Shown in pieces: positions 1-12,100 of a stretch of DNA of 64,000 nt. The notes beneath the pieces were generated by a model. The model saw nothing but the letters and a program-made list of their open reading frames with translations, ran no database searches and was not told the DNA's origin. The position numbers and the translations under genes are program-made. Every line of letters begins with the position of its first letter. The stretch's first letter is position 1. This DNA is from Xanthoparmelia taractica (taxonomy: Eukaryota; Ascomycota; Lecanoromycetes; Lecanorales; Parmeliaceae). Where the stretch lies: positions 30,270 through 94,269 of the forward strand of contig JANQBS010000158.1 of assembly GCA_033085395.1 (NCBI GenBank), read 5' to 3'.

Positions 1-1044
1 ATGAATTTGGTTGAGCAAAGTTTGCCTCTCCACCAGGGCCAAATTTCCCGTCTTTCGATAGAGCCCTAGCGCCGAGTTGAGGTTGCGCTCTCGGTCTCTC
101 TGGCAAAGCTTCAAATCGGCTTTGAGCTCTTCTGATTCTCTTGCCTGATCAGCCAACTTTATTCTCAACTCTTCACATACTTCTTCCTGCGCGTGGATCT
201 TATCAGCTTGCTTTTCGATGATGGTCTTTTCGGCCGCATCTTGCAACTTCCGGCTGGAATGGGAAGCTACCGGAGACGACTCAGATGATGATCCATTAGG
301 ACCCCACACGAGTGTCTCGTTTGAAGAGGTCGAGACGTTGCGGCTGCCATCTAGGGAAGAAGTCGATAGGTTTTGACGGTTGAGACGCTTTCGAGGCTCG
401 AATTCTATTCAACATTAGCCAAGTCCCCGTATGAAGTGGTGTTCTTAAACATACTGAAAGTCGCAGAGGAGGCGGGGCGCAATTTTCGGGCAGGCGCCTC
501 TGCTTCGACCAGGGGCGACTCTCGGATTGTTGGTACAGCCCGGGCAGGGGTAACAGAGCTTTCTTCAGTGGGCGAGGACTTTATCCCGATATCAAACGGC
601 TTGAGAGACGGGGATGCGGTCTTCTCCAAGAACAGCGCTCGTCTAGGATTAAACACAGACTCCGTAAAAGCAGAGTCTGACTGTACCCCGCAAATGGCAG
701 GCACCTCTGCGAAAGTCACAGAAGGATGGGGGGAGATGGATCCAGGAGCGAATAGCTGTTCTTCTGGAGGATCCTTCTCAACGATAACCTCTGTGATGCC
801 CTCCATGAGGGATTCTTGGTCATCTGTAGGACTATTATCTGTAACGGCCCCGCTCTGGGGCTTGGTGAAGACCGCGACGGAAGTGGGTCGGGCAGCCTGC
901 TTCGTGACCTTGGCAAAAAATCAGCATTTGCCTACAAAAATTTAAAATATCAAGGTTGCTTACATATCTTGACTTTTCAGACAAATATCTAGAGAAGCTT
1001 GGAAACAACCCTTCGAAAAGATACGTGGCTGAGCTCTCTGCCAT
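1..1044 (-). CDS. Coiled-coil protein, N-terminal part (runs off left edge)
   Basis: Three exons on the minus strand: 1044-964 (start MAESSATYLF), 908-455, and 404 to beyond base 1. Introns 963-909 (GTAAGC..CAAG, branch-like GCTGAT) and 454-405 (GTATGT..ATAG, branch-like GCTAAT) keep one open frame of about 310 residues that is still open at the edge. Residues 1-180 are Ser/Pro/Glu-rich and probably disordered; the third exon becomes a strongly charged helical coiled coil (residues about 230-310). It is a paralog of the gene at 3975-6837: both have an AEVPA...VQSD block just before the phase-1 intron and a basic block (FEPRKRLNRQ here, IEIKKRFRQ there) just after it. I do not recognise a named family and infer only a structural or scaffold role. 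A TATATA-rich stretch lies near 1245-1262, about 200 bp upstream. Confidence 0.7.
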
Positions 1045-1769
1045 ATCACCACGAAAAGCAACGATCTGATGTACTGAATGTGAAAGAACGTGGATGAAGT
1101 TGTCGTGGCGGCTGTCTGAAAACGCCAGCAGTTGCACGACTGCAACAGCTTTTGTATGTTTGGGAAATGGAAAGTGGAGATAGAAGATGTCCGGCCTGTT
1201 GGGAAGAATTGATGGAAAAAGGAGGATGAAGAAAAAGAAGCCCAACATATATATATGTATACACATACGACGCAACAACATATGTGGGAGTGTCGTTGCT
1301 CCTTGACACAAAACGCACCTAAAATGCCATTCGACACACATGATCGATGATGCCAAACAGATATGTGGGTGGGAAACGGTAGGAGATATAGCTAGCCTGT
1401 GCTAGCGTCGAATTCGCGTCAACACATTATTGGCCCGATCCCCTTATTATCCACCATCTTGGTCAACACAGTGCTCCACTAGAACGACTTGACCTTGACT
1501 CGCCATATCCGTCATCATGGGACTCCTAAAGGCTGTGATAGTTACGACTATTCAAAGCGTAGCTGGTTTATATAAATTTGAATGATAGCAACAAGCGTAT
1601 GTATTCCTGGAGCGAAAATGGACATCTGCATAATAAGCGCTGACCTAAGGGTAGCGAAAGCGAAGCGTTGAAATAGCGTTATAATTCCGTGTCACCACGT
1701 CTTCTCCGACACTCAACACATTTCCCACTTCTTACCACTCTGCCTTTCGACCTAAAAACGATTCATCTC
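1045..1769. other. Intergenic region between the divergent coiled-coil gene and the F-box pseudogene
   Basis: No convincing coding sequence. It holds the presumed 5' region of the minus-strand gene (a TATATATATG run at about 1246-1259) and of the plus-strand F-box pseudogene. Open frames here are Phe/Ser-rich translations without homology signals. Confidence 0.4.
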
Positions 1770-3393
1770 ATGGACAGCGTCTCAACCGTGCCTCCATCAG
1801 TAGCCTATAGAATCATGTCTACCCTGCCGAAGCAGCTTCCAATCACAACGCTACAACTTCCTCCAGAGATCCTTCTCCAAATCTTCAGGGAGTTGCACGA
1901 ATTGCAGCCACTATCTGAACTAAGATTAGTGGCCAAGCAGTTCTATGGATTGGCGACACCAATCTACTATAACCATGTTACTCTGACAGATAGGCTCATT
2001 CCTGGCTCTTCGCTCGGCGTACCATAGTCGGAGCTAGGAGCAACTCGAAGCAGATTTGCACTTTGTATGCAAGCATATACCGAGAATGTGACCTTCGAAT
2101 GCCTGCTGGAATGCGAATGTAGAGCAGTACTGGAACTGCTGATGTCATTGACAAGACTTCGTTCGATAAAGTCAGCGATGAAACGCTTTACCACAGTTCT
2201 ATGCTGACTAGAAGGCTACAGATGGTCCAGGTTCAATATCTCACGGCCATTCTTCAACCACAACGATTACCAGATATTTTACAGCCCATCTCTACGTATG
2301 AAAAGGCCTATGCTGAGATTCCTTATGGAGGGGCTTGACATGACACAAAGCTCAAGAGACGGCATTTCGATGTTGCCGAAAGCTCACATCGTGTCCTTTA
2401 AGGCATCAGAATGGGTTACGCATGAAAGTGGTAGTTGGAGAGCTGTCGCCGCGGCCCTAAGACACCTGATTATCAGCAACTCGGAGCTGAGGACACTCCA
2501 TCTGACGTCCAGCCACAGCGACGTCCGGACCTCAGCAGCACTTTTCTTTCAAGGAGACCAGTTGCCTGCGGTTAGAGAATTGGTTTTACACGGGTGTGAT
2601 TGGTTCCACCTGAAGTGGAACTTGTCGAACATCGCATATCTGGACTTGCAGAAAGTGTTTATCTTGCCGTTTATGCAGAGTGTAGAGCGTGGCGCGCTGA
2701 GGCAGCTGCGAACCTTCATGACGGATGGAACCTATTCCCTAGGAGAAGAAAGTCAAGCCACAGATCTGATATGTGAACTAATAGGCCAAATTCATGCTCT
2801 CGAAAAGCTCTCTATTACAGTTAAGCTATCGAGCCGCGACTGTGTCCGGGAGATCGTCAAGCACGGTTCAACTTTGCATACTCTAGAGGTTCGGAATTAC
2901 GCTGTACTTCCTGGCTTCTTTTGCACGGAATGGCGAAATCCACAAGTTTGGACATTGGAGGACTTGAATACTATGCGTCGCTCATGTCTCAGGGTAATGG
3001 AGCTGGGCGTAGACTACACAGATCCTACGATGGTTGGCCGCTCGATAGTCTCGATATGTCATGTCTGATAGCTGAGAATTCGAACAGATCGTAGAGGCTC
3101 TTGCGCACTTCCGCAACCTACGAAGATTGACAGTCCACCTAGCAATTTATAATGAGACACTTGAAGAATATCATCCTGCCAGCTCGCTCGCCGGCCGGAA
3201 AGAACTAATACCACTCATACGGACAAAACGGGGAGCACACTTCGAAAAAATAGTCTGGAACGTCAAAATGTGGAACGTGCTTGACAGCGGCATTTTCTTT
3301 GTACGTCACGCGTCTCTGCAATCGAAATTGACGTACACATATCGACGAAGCGACCGGACTATTGAGGAGGCAACTCGACCGCAGGCAATCTGA
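1770..3393 (+). pseudogene. F-box protein pseudogene (two nonsense codons plus a frameshift)
   Basis: One reading frame carries an F-box, LPPEILLQIFRELHELQPL.., about 30 residues after the ATG at 1770, followed by the usual fungal continuation (LRLVAKQFYGLATPIYYNHV). The frame is cut by an in-frame TAG at 2025-2027 and a TGA at about 2205, yet clear coding sequence continues in the same frame on both sides (YTENVTFECLLE.., GYRWSRFNISRPFF.., then a leucine-rich C-terminal half to a stop at 3066-3068). A third segment in another frame (EQIVEALAHFRNLRRLTVHL..) runs from about 3080 to 3393, implying an indel near 3060-3080. No GT..AG pair of plausible length removes the stops. When intact it would have been an SCF-type substrate adaptor. 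TAG and TGA can each arise by one C-to-T change (CAG, CGA), which fits but does not prove RIP. Confidence 0.7.
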
Positions 3394-3974
3394 CGGATGA
3401 AGGAAACATTTGCAAGAGAAGAAATTAGAGAGTATAGTGCAGCCTGCCGGTGGATGTTATTTGATGATCATGGTTCATTTCTTTGAAAAGTTGGAGGATC
3501 CAGGCATGGATAGCTAGCTCAATCTGGCTTCACTCTACACATGTGGGAAAGCATCTGTATTCAATTACATGAAGGGTATATACGTCCGGTGTTTCAGCTT
3601 CATAGCAGTTTTAGTGACCGAATATATTTCTTCTGTCTCTGAAAATACTAGAAAAACCAGCCAAGGTCTTTGAGACTCGCTGTCTTCGCCTGATCCTCGA
3701 CGTTTGAATATGAAGTACCAATCAACCTATCTATAAAACCAGCACGCCCCAAGCATGATCAAAGGGATACCCCCTTTCATAAAACGCAATCCTCCACCCA
3801 ACTAAAAACCGAAAAGCCCTTCCTATACTCACATACTCCAACCCCAAATCTCCGTCGCGTACCTAAATCCGCCGTCCTCTCCAGAACAAAACCCACTCTC
3901 CAACCTCCGTTTCTTTGTCCAATTCCCAGTGTATCCCACTCCCACCCGTACTTCCCCTCCCCACGTTCTTCTAA
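3394..3974. other. Intergenic, C-rich 3' region
   Basis: Lies between the 3' ends of the convergent F-box pseudogene and coiled-coil gene. The right half (about 3780-3970) is pyrimidine-rich on the plus strand. No gene or structured repeat was seen. Confidence 0.4.
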
Positions 3975-6837
3975 TCACCTCATCATCACAACCATCTCCA
4001 CGCGCTTCTTCGCCTGCGCTTTCGCAATCCTAGCCTCTGTCTCCGCTTTCTTGGCCGCTTGCTTTTGGCTATGAGTGGACGGCGGGGACGAGGACGGGGA
4101 TGTGGAATTCTTGGGCGCACGCGGCTTCCCAGTCTTCAAATGCTTCTCTTGGGGTAATTCATCCTTGAGTGGGTTCAGCATGAGCGTATCCTTCTGAGGC
4201 GTCTCCTCCTTTAAAAAGTTCTCTCTCGGTGGCTCGATCTGCGACATGTCGGCCTTGGAATGGTCACCGTTGTGTACCTCGTTTTGGAATGCCTTCTCCT
4301 TCGATTGGACGCTCATTGACGGGGCGGTCTGATTGCCGAACGGAAATACTCCAGCTGACGCAGGCTGAGTGGCCTGTGCTGGGAAAGATGGAGACGAACC
4401 ATTGCAAGCGAACGGGGCACTTTCCCCCCCAACGTCGAAATGAGGAAGCTGCGGGCGGGAGGTTGCCGCCTGTGACGTGCTAGTGGTGGCTTCGGTGCCT
4501 TGCTCGGTCCTCGGATTGTCACACGCAGGAGCGAAGGCTTCTGCTGGTTGCGAATTCGGGAATGAGTTAAAGATTGGCGACTTCGCGTTCGAAGTTGTAC
4601 TATGGCCTGGGCGCTTGAAGAGGTGGTCGCTTTCGCTGACTTCGAGGTTCTTCTGGATTTGGATGACGTGGACTCTTCGCCTGACTTTGTTTCGGAATCC
4701 GCGGTGAACTTTGCAAAAAGAGAGGGTAGTGAATTCTTGCAGAAGCCAAAATCGAAGGTCTTCCCTACGTCGGGGCCATTATTGATAGCTGGGGGTGGAA
4801 GATCGGATGATTGGAAGATCGGTGTTGAGAAGGCAGGATCATTGCTTGACTCTGGGTTTGGGCTTGCCGGCTGCTGTGTCGCGGCACCAGTGACGCTACC
4901 GTCTTCGGTCGTGCTTGGAATCGGAGCAGAAGACGAGCCTTGGGTATGCCCTTGATCATTCCCAGGGGAATCGGGCTCTTGGTTGCCTGGCTGGGCCCCA
5001 TTGTTGGAGATAAATGTGTCATCATCGTTTTCAACACCATCTCCAGCGATATGAAACTCACTTTAGGTGTCGTGCTCGCCATCATCATAAAGTACATCAG
5101 ACGTTGCTAATAGTCTCTACCAGTAAGCTCTGACACCCGCTCATAGATCTCCCGGTGCTTCCTATCGAATGGCAAATATCCTTCAGTCTCTAAGCAAAGA
5201 CTGCAACGAACCATGCGCTCAAAGACTTGCTTGAGGCATTTTTTGAGAGCTCGTTCTGAAATAGCGGCTCTCTGCGACTATTCTCATGCTTCTCCAAGAT
5301 GGTATCATGTTCTTTCTTCCACTTTGCGCATTCATTCCAGGCTGCTTGAAGCTCCTCGGGGAGTCTATCGATTCGTTTCCTCGAATTTTCCATTTCTCTC
5401 TGGATGTCCTTCCAACGGTCCGAATCGGCTACCTTCGAAAGGGTCTCTGTCAAGTGGGCCACAAAATTGCAACGCTCTTTAAGTTGCGATCCGAGGAAGT
5501 CAATCCCTGACTCCATTTCCCTCTGATCGGTTATGACGCGCGACTCCGCTTTTGCCTTGGCTCGAACTAACTTCACCATGGCCCTCCTGGATGGCTCAGC
5601 TTCCATCAATGTCATTGCCTCGTCGGCTCTGTCAGAGTGATTCTTGCAACCTATCTGACTGTTGGCCAAGTCTTTCTCAAGCTTCTCGTTATTCAAGTCG
5701 GCTATATCGAGATCATGAAGAAGTTCGTTCCTATCTTCTTCAATCTGGGAAGGGCTGTTGTCTTCTTCTCGACCTCGGCCTGGAGCTTTTGATTCGCTTC
5801 CGAAGCCATCTGAAACGCCGTTACTGTATTAGCGAGCTCTCCCTTCAACCCAGCCATCGTCTTCTCCATGTCGTTGATGACGGCTAGTCGCTCCTCGTCC
5901 TTCTCCATCCAAAACTTTCCCATGTCGGCTTCGGCGTCTTCTGTTGGCGTAACATTGATAGCGTCTGAAGCAGCATGCCCAGGCGGTGAGGACAAACTGT
6001 CAAACGGCACATTTCCTTTGCCCAATTGTGGCGAAGCAACAAAAGACCACTCTGAACCTTGAACAGGGCTCGCAAGCAACGTTTCATCGTTTGGTGAGCC
6101 CGAGGTCATACGGTCGTGCCATGTGGCCGCAATGCTGGGCAAGCTGTATTGCCGGAAGCGCTTCTTGATCTCAATAGCTAATTGATCTTAGCAACGCTTC
6201 AGGGTGATATAAGTTCAGGGCAAATACCTTTCTTAGTGGCTGCATCTGGCAGCTTTGGAGAGGGTATGTCAGGATCGACCTCCGCTGGCGAAGAGTCTGA
6301 TTCGAGGGATGGCAGCTCCAAACAGGATTTCAAGACCTTTCGCTGAAAGAGAGGATGGGTAGGATCCAAATAGTGGTCGACAACACAGTCCGACTGTACT
6401 TCAAACAGCGCAGGCACTTCGGCCAATCTTACTGAAGGACAAGGTTTTATGAAAGAATGGTCTGGAGATACTCGCCGAGTGACATTGGAGGCATGGCCTG
6501 TTGGCGGGCGCGGATAAAAGAAATCTGTAATAGCACTCTGCTTTACAGTAGAGGCTTCTGGGGTGGTATCGTTTGAAACAGCCTTTACAGGTTGCGTATG
6601 TGGCTCTGCTGTGGCTGTTGCAGGGATAGCCGTCTCGTGCGACTGTTTGAAGACACAAAAGGTGGACTTTCCCCTCTGTTGCTTAGATGCCTTTCATCAA
6701 AATTGGTGTCAACACCGGAGTACGAGTACGCCAGCACATTCACATACCTCTGGACCGTTCACGAGAATATACTTGAGGAGATCTGGTCGGACACCCTTTA
6801 GCGGTGGGCCCATACCGACAACACCAGCAAACTCCAT
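3975..6837 (-). pseudogene. Coiled-coil / low-complexity protein gene, paralog of 1-1044, with apparent frameshifts
   Basis: Begins MEFAGVVGMG at 6837. Exon 1 is 6837-6748; intron 6747-6676 (GTATGT..ACAG); exon 2 is 6675-6228; intron 6227-6178 (GTATTT..TTAG); exon 3 follows from 6177. The product has a disordered N-terminal third, a long charged coiled coil (about 5800-5130), then a Ser/Pro/Thr-rich tail and a Lys/Ala-rich end (..QKQAAKKAETEARIAKAQAKKR..) stopping at 3975. Coding character jumps frame at three places without usable splice sites: near 5745 (before QIEEDRNELLHDL), near 5279 (before SQRAAISERALKKCL) and near 4600. Reading past the stop at 5107-5109 needs a tentative intron of about 80 bp (about 5120-5041). 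Either the gene is decaying or the assembly has single-base errors. Family unknown. Confidence 0.6.
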
Positions 6838-8385
6838 GTTGCAAGGCGATATCGACAATGATGTAGGTGCTATCGAATAATGTGATGGAGTTGAAGCTCA
6901 AGGACTTCGACGACGAAGGACGAAAAAAACAGCAAAGCACTATCAATAATCAAAAGAATTCTTGATGCAAGAATATTCTAATCGACTTTTGCAGCAAGAA
7001 AAGAGAAACGAGAAGAGGAAAATCCAGGAAGAGAAGAGCGTATATAAGCGACCACAAACCACGCCAGCACGTCAACACCGGTCTCTTCATTGCTATAAGA
7101 ATAATCGTTCAAACTCTTTCGCACCTCAGTGTTGCTGCCGGTATCCGATAAGGAAGCGCGGAGAAGCTGTCCTCCTAAGTGTCTGTTTGCTGTGTTGACA
7201 ATAGGAAGAAAAATCTCGCTTTCTGGGAAAGCAGTGCGAAGGGCCTGGATTATATTTATATACAGAGGACTTCCGTAGGAGGGAGGACCAGCTCTGCTGA
7301 CGGACTGTTAAAGTCTTATCATGTTGCAACGGTGTCTCACGGCTGTGGATGTCATAGTGGGAAGAGCTTTTGTACTAGGGACTTGGGTGCTATGAATCAG
7401 GCTAGGCTAGTGCGGTTGATGTTGTTCACACTACAACCTGAGGACCAATCAACTGGGACAAGTAGATAGGAATATGAGCACAGGTGTGTTTAGTGATGGC
7501 GCTCCTCTGTTCACAGAGATGTTTTCTGTATGCTAAGCGGTCGGTCATATCCAATCATCTCCATACCCATCTAGGCACAGAGAACGCTCCAGTCCAATCC
7601 AACAAAACCATCATCTCCTCCACCATGCGACCACGTTCTAGCAAAACGAATTTCATACCATCGGATACCTCTTATTTCAAATCCTTGCCTTGAATGAAAT
7701 TTATGTATATCGTAGGTCTAATCCCCAACAAAGACATCCATTTGGAACATCCAAACTAGCCACCTATTCCAATACCGGAAGTCCTTGCCATATGGCCCTA
7801 TCAATAACCAGCCAATAAACTCACATCCGCAACTTGAGCTAGGAAAATCCACTGCAAGTGCTACCTACGTTATATGCCGTCGGAAGTGAGAAAGGAGAAC
7901 TGCCGTGTCACCGGCTATGGCAGACGGCCATCATAACTTGCTGGAGACTCGGCTAATATTTTGACCAGACTGGACCTCCATGAAACACATTTATATCCGA
8001 GCTTTCTATCGTTCCGCCTCATGGATTGCGATGAGGCACGTGTCGAGAGCCATTGAGCATTGTCCTCTTCCCCGCGCCAAACGAGTTACTGAATGGCGAA
8101 CTTCTTATAGGTCATTTCGCCTAGAGTGACGTAGCGAATTTCAAGATCTGAGTTGCTATCTTAAATTGAGATGGGCGTAGCAGACTGCTTTTGTCCCCAC
8201 TCGTGAAAGGATTGCTGTAGAAGATTGTCTGATGCCCAGGACTGTGTCAGACTACTCGGTGGGTAGAGGCAATAATCCTCGGGGCTATTTGATTGCATTG
8301 GAAGCTTGTTTTTTGTTGTCAATTTGATGTCGTGTTTGGAAATGGACAGCAGATGAAAGGAGAGCGAGCAGCGACAGTGAGCCGC
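6838..8385. other. Intergenic, no gene recognised
   Basis: About 1.5 kb upstream of the minus-strand gene. A TATATAAG lies at 7041-7048 and a TATATTTATATACAG stretch near 7249-7263. Short open frames are not supported by motifs. No repeat was recognised. Confidence 0.35.
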
Positions 8386-8680
8386 TACTCGTATTCCCTG
8401 GGATATGCAGCATTAGGGCTAGGGCTAGACTAGAAAATCAACGTTTTTTTGATTTATAATAATATATCTATCTATATAGAACGTTCTAATTAATATTCTA
8501 GATTTCTAGATACTTTATACTTATTAATAATAATAAAAAAGTATATTATACCAAGATATATCGAGTTTAATACGATATTGAAGTTATGATAATAGTAACC
8601 CTAGCCCTAACTTTACTATAAGGGTTAGAGATTTATCTGAGCCCTAGCCCTAATGTCGCATATCCCAGGGAATACGAGTA
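8386..8680. mobile_element. Palindromic MITE-like element with telomere-like hexamers in its arms
   Basis: Left arm 8386-8426 and right arm 8640-8680 are inverted copies over 41 bp with two mismatches (CAGCAT versus CGACAT). Each arm has CGTATTCCCTGGGATATGC on the outside and ATTAGGGCTAGGGCT on the inside. The 213-bp centre is AT-rich, with a further CCCTAGCCCTAA at about 8601. The outermost TA on each side would fit a TA target duplication. This could be a MITE of a TA-inserting transposon or a fossil of telomere-derived DNA. A related TTAGGGCTAGGGCTAGG occurs at about 20763. Confidence 0.65.
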
Positions 8681-9460
8681 AGTAGACAGCTGGCCTGGCG
8701 CACCATTCTAGAGAGACTGGCAATCTTTTTACCCACAAGAATCCTGAATAGCCTCATTCGCGGCGACCACTGCCGGGACGATGGTATATTTAACCGAGCT
8801 CCACGGCATACGCCTTGTGAGGCTAAGTAGCGCAAGCCAATATGTCCGTTTTGGGAAGAGCTTTTACTCTGCGCCCCGCCTCGGGCTATCTTAGGCAATG
8901 CAATCAGAGGAATGGAGCACTTCAAGTCTAATCATTTATTTGATGCTCTGTACAGAGCAGTTGTGACGGTTAGACGAGTTGAAGCATGTCATATCTCTGA
9001 AGACGCATTACTGCTAGACATTGCCAGTATGATCTGGACCACCCTTCTTATGCCTCGGCTCATTATCCTGGTGATGCTAGCGTCCAGGCCGGCATTCACC
9101 GAATAACTGATTACTATGCTTTCAATCACTTCATCTCCAACAAGAGGGGAAGTCGAGGTCAGAGGGACCCAAAAGGCATACTCATCACACAGTAGTAGTA
9201 TCCACGTCAATCCTTGCTACTGTCCGCGACCTCTTCTTGCCCGTGCATCAGTTATAAGTAAAACAGTCAAGCTGAACTGCCCCGCATCTCGTTGTTCAGC
9301 TCTAATTAGCGAACCGGCAGCCCTCTACCCTCCGTCTCCGATCCCTATCTTATTGACTTGGGCCGAGTTACATCAACTTCTACCTCGTTTTGAACTCTTA
9401 GAGTACCATGACACTTATTTGAACTTCCAGCTCCCTACTCAAAATTTCTGGAGCATCATC
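8681..9460. other. Upstream region of the P450 gene
   Basis: No supported gene. An open frame joins the P450 frame from 9116, but the usual hydrophobic N-terminus starts at the ATG at 9461, so the extension is read as 5' untranslated or promoter sequence. Confidence 0.4.
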
Positions 9461-11120
9461 ATGACTCGCCTCTTAGCAACCCCATTGTACTTTTTTGTAC
9501 TATGCTACCTTCTGGTCCAGGCAGGCTACTTCCTTTACAACCAGATCACCAGTCACCTTACCCGCCGTCGCCTCATTAAGGAGCATGGATGCCAGCCTCC
9601 AAAATCCTTCGATGAGCCGTCAAGGTTACCCTATCTTTACAGGCTCAAGATGGTAAAGATGATGAAGAGCGCTGTCAACGACCATAGACTTCTGAAGGAC
9701 GCCCAAAGAAAATACCAAGACCATGGCTATACGCACGCGGCAAAGGTAAATGTTCATTAATATTCAATCTGGGGGTGAGATTGATACTGACTGCCAAAGT
9801 TTTTCCACACGGACATGCTCTTCACCGTCGAGGCCGAGAACATCAAGACTATTCTAGCCACGAGCTTCAAAGACTACGAGCTACCTTTTCTCAGGAAGAG
9901 TGCTTTCCATCCCCTATTAGGGTCCGGAATATTCACTAATGATGGAATGGACTGGAAACACTCCCGCGACCTTATACGGCCTAATTTTGCCCGAGACCAA
10001 GTCGCAGACTTAGACAATTTTGAGGAACATTCGAATCTTATGATAGATTCCATTCCCAAAGATGGAAAGACGACGGTTGACCTGCAAGAGCTCTTCTTTA
10101 GCCTTACTATCGATACGGCAACCGAGTTCCTATTTGGCGAGTCTACAAATGTGCTACTAAAAAGAGATTCCCCAAAATCTAGGGCCAACCTCCAGTTTGC
10201 TGAAGCATGGTATCGATCTCAAATGGAGGTGCAGAAAAAGTCTCGATCAGGCCTGTTTTACCGTGCGCCAAGGCAATTCAAAGAAGATGTCAGAATCGTG
10301 CATGGTTACGTAGGGGAGTATGTGCAACAGGGCCTCCAATTCCGAAAAGACTTTATTCGTGATACGGGAAAGGCAACCTCCAAAAACGGCCGCTATGTCT
10401 TTATGCATGAGCTTGTCAAGGCCATTGATGACCCGGTCCGTATTCGAGATGAGTTGCTAAATGTGCTTCTCGCTGGCCGGGATACTACTGCCAGTCTTCT
10501 TGGCAATATGTGGTTCACTCTTGCAAGACGGCCAGACATTTGGGTCAAGCTTCGGAAAGAAGTAGATGAAACTTTACATGGAAAACGTCCAACGTTCGAG
10601 CAGCTCAAAGAGATGAAATATCTCCAGTCGGTCATGAATGAATGTATGCATGCAAACTTCCGCCACCATATATATAAGCTGATTAAGCTAAAACATTACA
10701 GCTCTCCGCCTAGACGTCGTTGTCCCGTTCAACAGCCGTGAGGCTATAACCGACACCGTCCTCCCCGTTGGGGGAGGCCTCGACGGCAAGTCTCCCATTC
10801 TGGTGCGCAAAGGTCAGGTTGTAAACTACAACACATGGGTTATGCACCGACGTCCGGAATACTTTGGCTTGGATGCTGAAGAGTTCAAGCCTGAGCGATG
10901 GGAAGATATACGGCCTAAATGGGAATATCTACCGTTCAACGGCGGACCGAGAGTGTGCATTGGGCAGCAGTATGCGCTTACAGAAGCAGGGTATACGACA
11001 GTCAGGTTGATGCAGAGGTTTGCGAAAGTGGAAAGTAGAGATGAGCGGCCATGGACAGAGAGTGTTCTTCTCACTACCTGTAACTTGAACGGGACTCAGG
11101 TCGTGCTGACGCCGGCTTAA
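9461..11120 (+). CDS. Cytochrome P450, CYP52-like (alkane/fatty-acid hydroxylase type)
   Basis: Three exons: 9461-9745, 9800-10643 and 10702-11120, giving 515 residues, the normal length. Introns are 9746-9799 (branch ACTGAC) and 10644-10701 (GTATGC..ACAG). Residues about 6-24 form a membrane anchor. The I-helix oxygen-binding motif AGRDTTAS, the K-helix ExxR (ESLR, restored across the second intron), EEFKPERWED and the haem-cysteine loop FNGGPRVCIGQQ are all present. The stretch HRRPEYFG..EFKPERWED..WEYLPFNGGPR is characteristic of the CYP52/CYP63 group, which hydroxylates n-alkanes or fatty acids at the omega end in the ER. After ExxR the usual LRLYP reads LRLDV, a small oddity. No neighbouring pathway genes are present. 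Start chosen because it directly precedes the anchor. Confidence 0.92.
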
Positions 11121-11701
11121 CCAAGCTGGGCGCCTTCAAGCACGAAGAACGGTTGAGAGTGGTGATCAGGAGGATGATTTGTCTAATTTGCTGATTTTCA
11201 TACACCGCCTATCATACTAGTTGCCTGTTATGTACGGTATAGAAGAGGTTTCGACTGATCCAGACTTTGACACACGGTAGACCAGCTGAAGATGCCGCCG
11301 ATACGAGCTGAGAGGTTGCAATTCCAGCTTACGAATTCCGGCTTATGAGAGATGAGAATAGAAGCTGTTGGTTTTACTTGATGCTGCTGAGTAGGCAAAT
11401 GGGCTGGGCCACAGGGAGCTGCTTCTTGATACTGACAAAAACTATTCTAACACCTGCCAGGCCATCGTGCCCCCACCACCGCCTTTAATGAGAAGCATAG
11501 CTGGGCTCAGCCAATCGGTAATAACCGAGTCTGCTTTCAAGCGAGCCAATCAGAACTGCTTACTGAAGGATTTCATCTTTATGTCCATTGAGTCCTTGGC
11601 CTTCTGCTTACTCCGAGCGACGCGCGTCTACAACTACAGTCAAACATCTGAAGCCTTCATTCTAACGCTGATCGTCGAGCCCAAGATCTCGCAGTCCACC
11701 G
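11121..11701. other. Intergenic between the P450 and the retroelement copies
   Basis: No supported gene. A 102-codon open frame starting near 11467 runs into the element at 11702 and is not recognisable as a protein. It may be the remnant of something interrupted by the insertion. Confidence 0.35.
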
Positions 11702-12100
11702 TTAGTGTTCTCATTTATGAAGGCATACACATCGGGATCAAGCAGTACTGTAGATATTTGTTTGGGCCGTTCTAACGCTAAGGTCTGTAGTCAGTAGGCT
11801 CAGCTAGATCGTTAGCAGGCCTAGATGGGCCCCTGGACGTGCCTCAGCGCTAGAGAACTCTTTATATCTATGCGGCATAGCCCTGGAGTGGTTGTCTAGC
11901 TAGTTATATATACAGGCGTGGGTGGGTGGGATAAAAGAATGCGATTGCTCTGAATGAGAAGAATTCGAATGAAGAGCCAACTGATGGTGTGAGACCTATA
12001 CATATAGTGCTCTCGCAGACACGTGTTTTCCGTATGTGCGTATGTATCTGGAATAGCGGCTAGATTATGAGACACACTAATTTATAGTCTCACTATTCGA
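11702..12100. mobile_element. Deleted copy E1 of the 26252-30479 retroelement family
   Basis: About 165 bp of the family's left end (starting TTAGTGTTCTCATTTATG) is joined through about 60 bp of other sequence to about 170 bp of its right end (from ATAAAAGAATGCG at 11931 to CACTATTCGA at 12100). The ends match those at 26252 and 30307-30475 with mostly transition differences. E1 directly abuts the next copy. Confidence 0.75.

Noticed and set aside
4229..4955. Plus-strand frames at 4229-4483, 4477-4707 and 4602-4955
   Set aside because: Antisense to the low-complexity tail of the minus-strand coiled-coil gene; no motif support.
9116..9460. N-terminal extension of the P450 frame
   Set aside because: It would put about 115 non-homologous residues before the normal membrane anchor; the ATG at 9461 gives the standard length.
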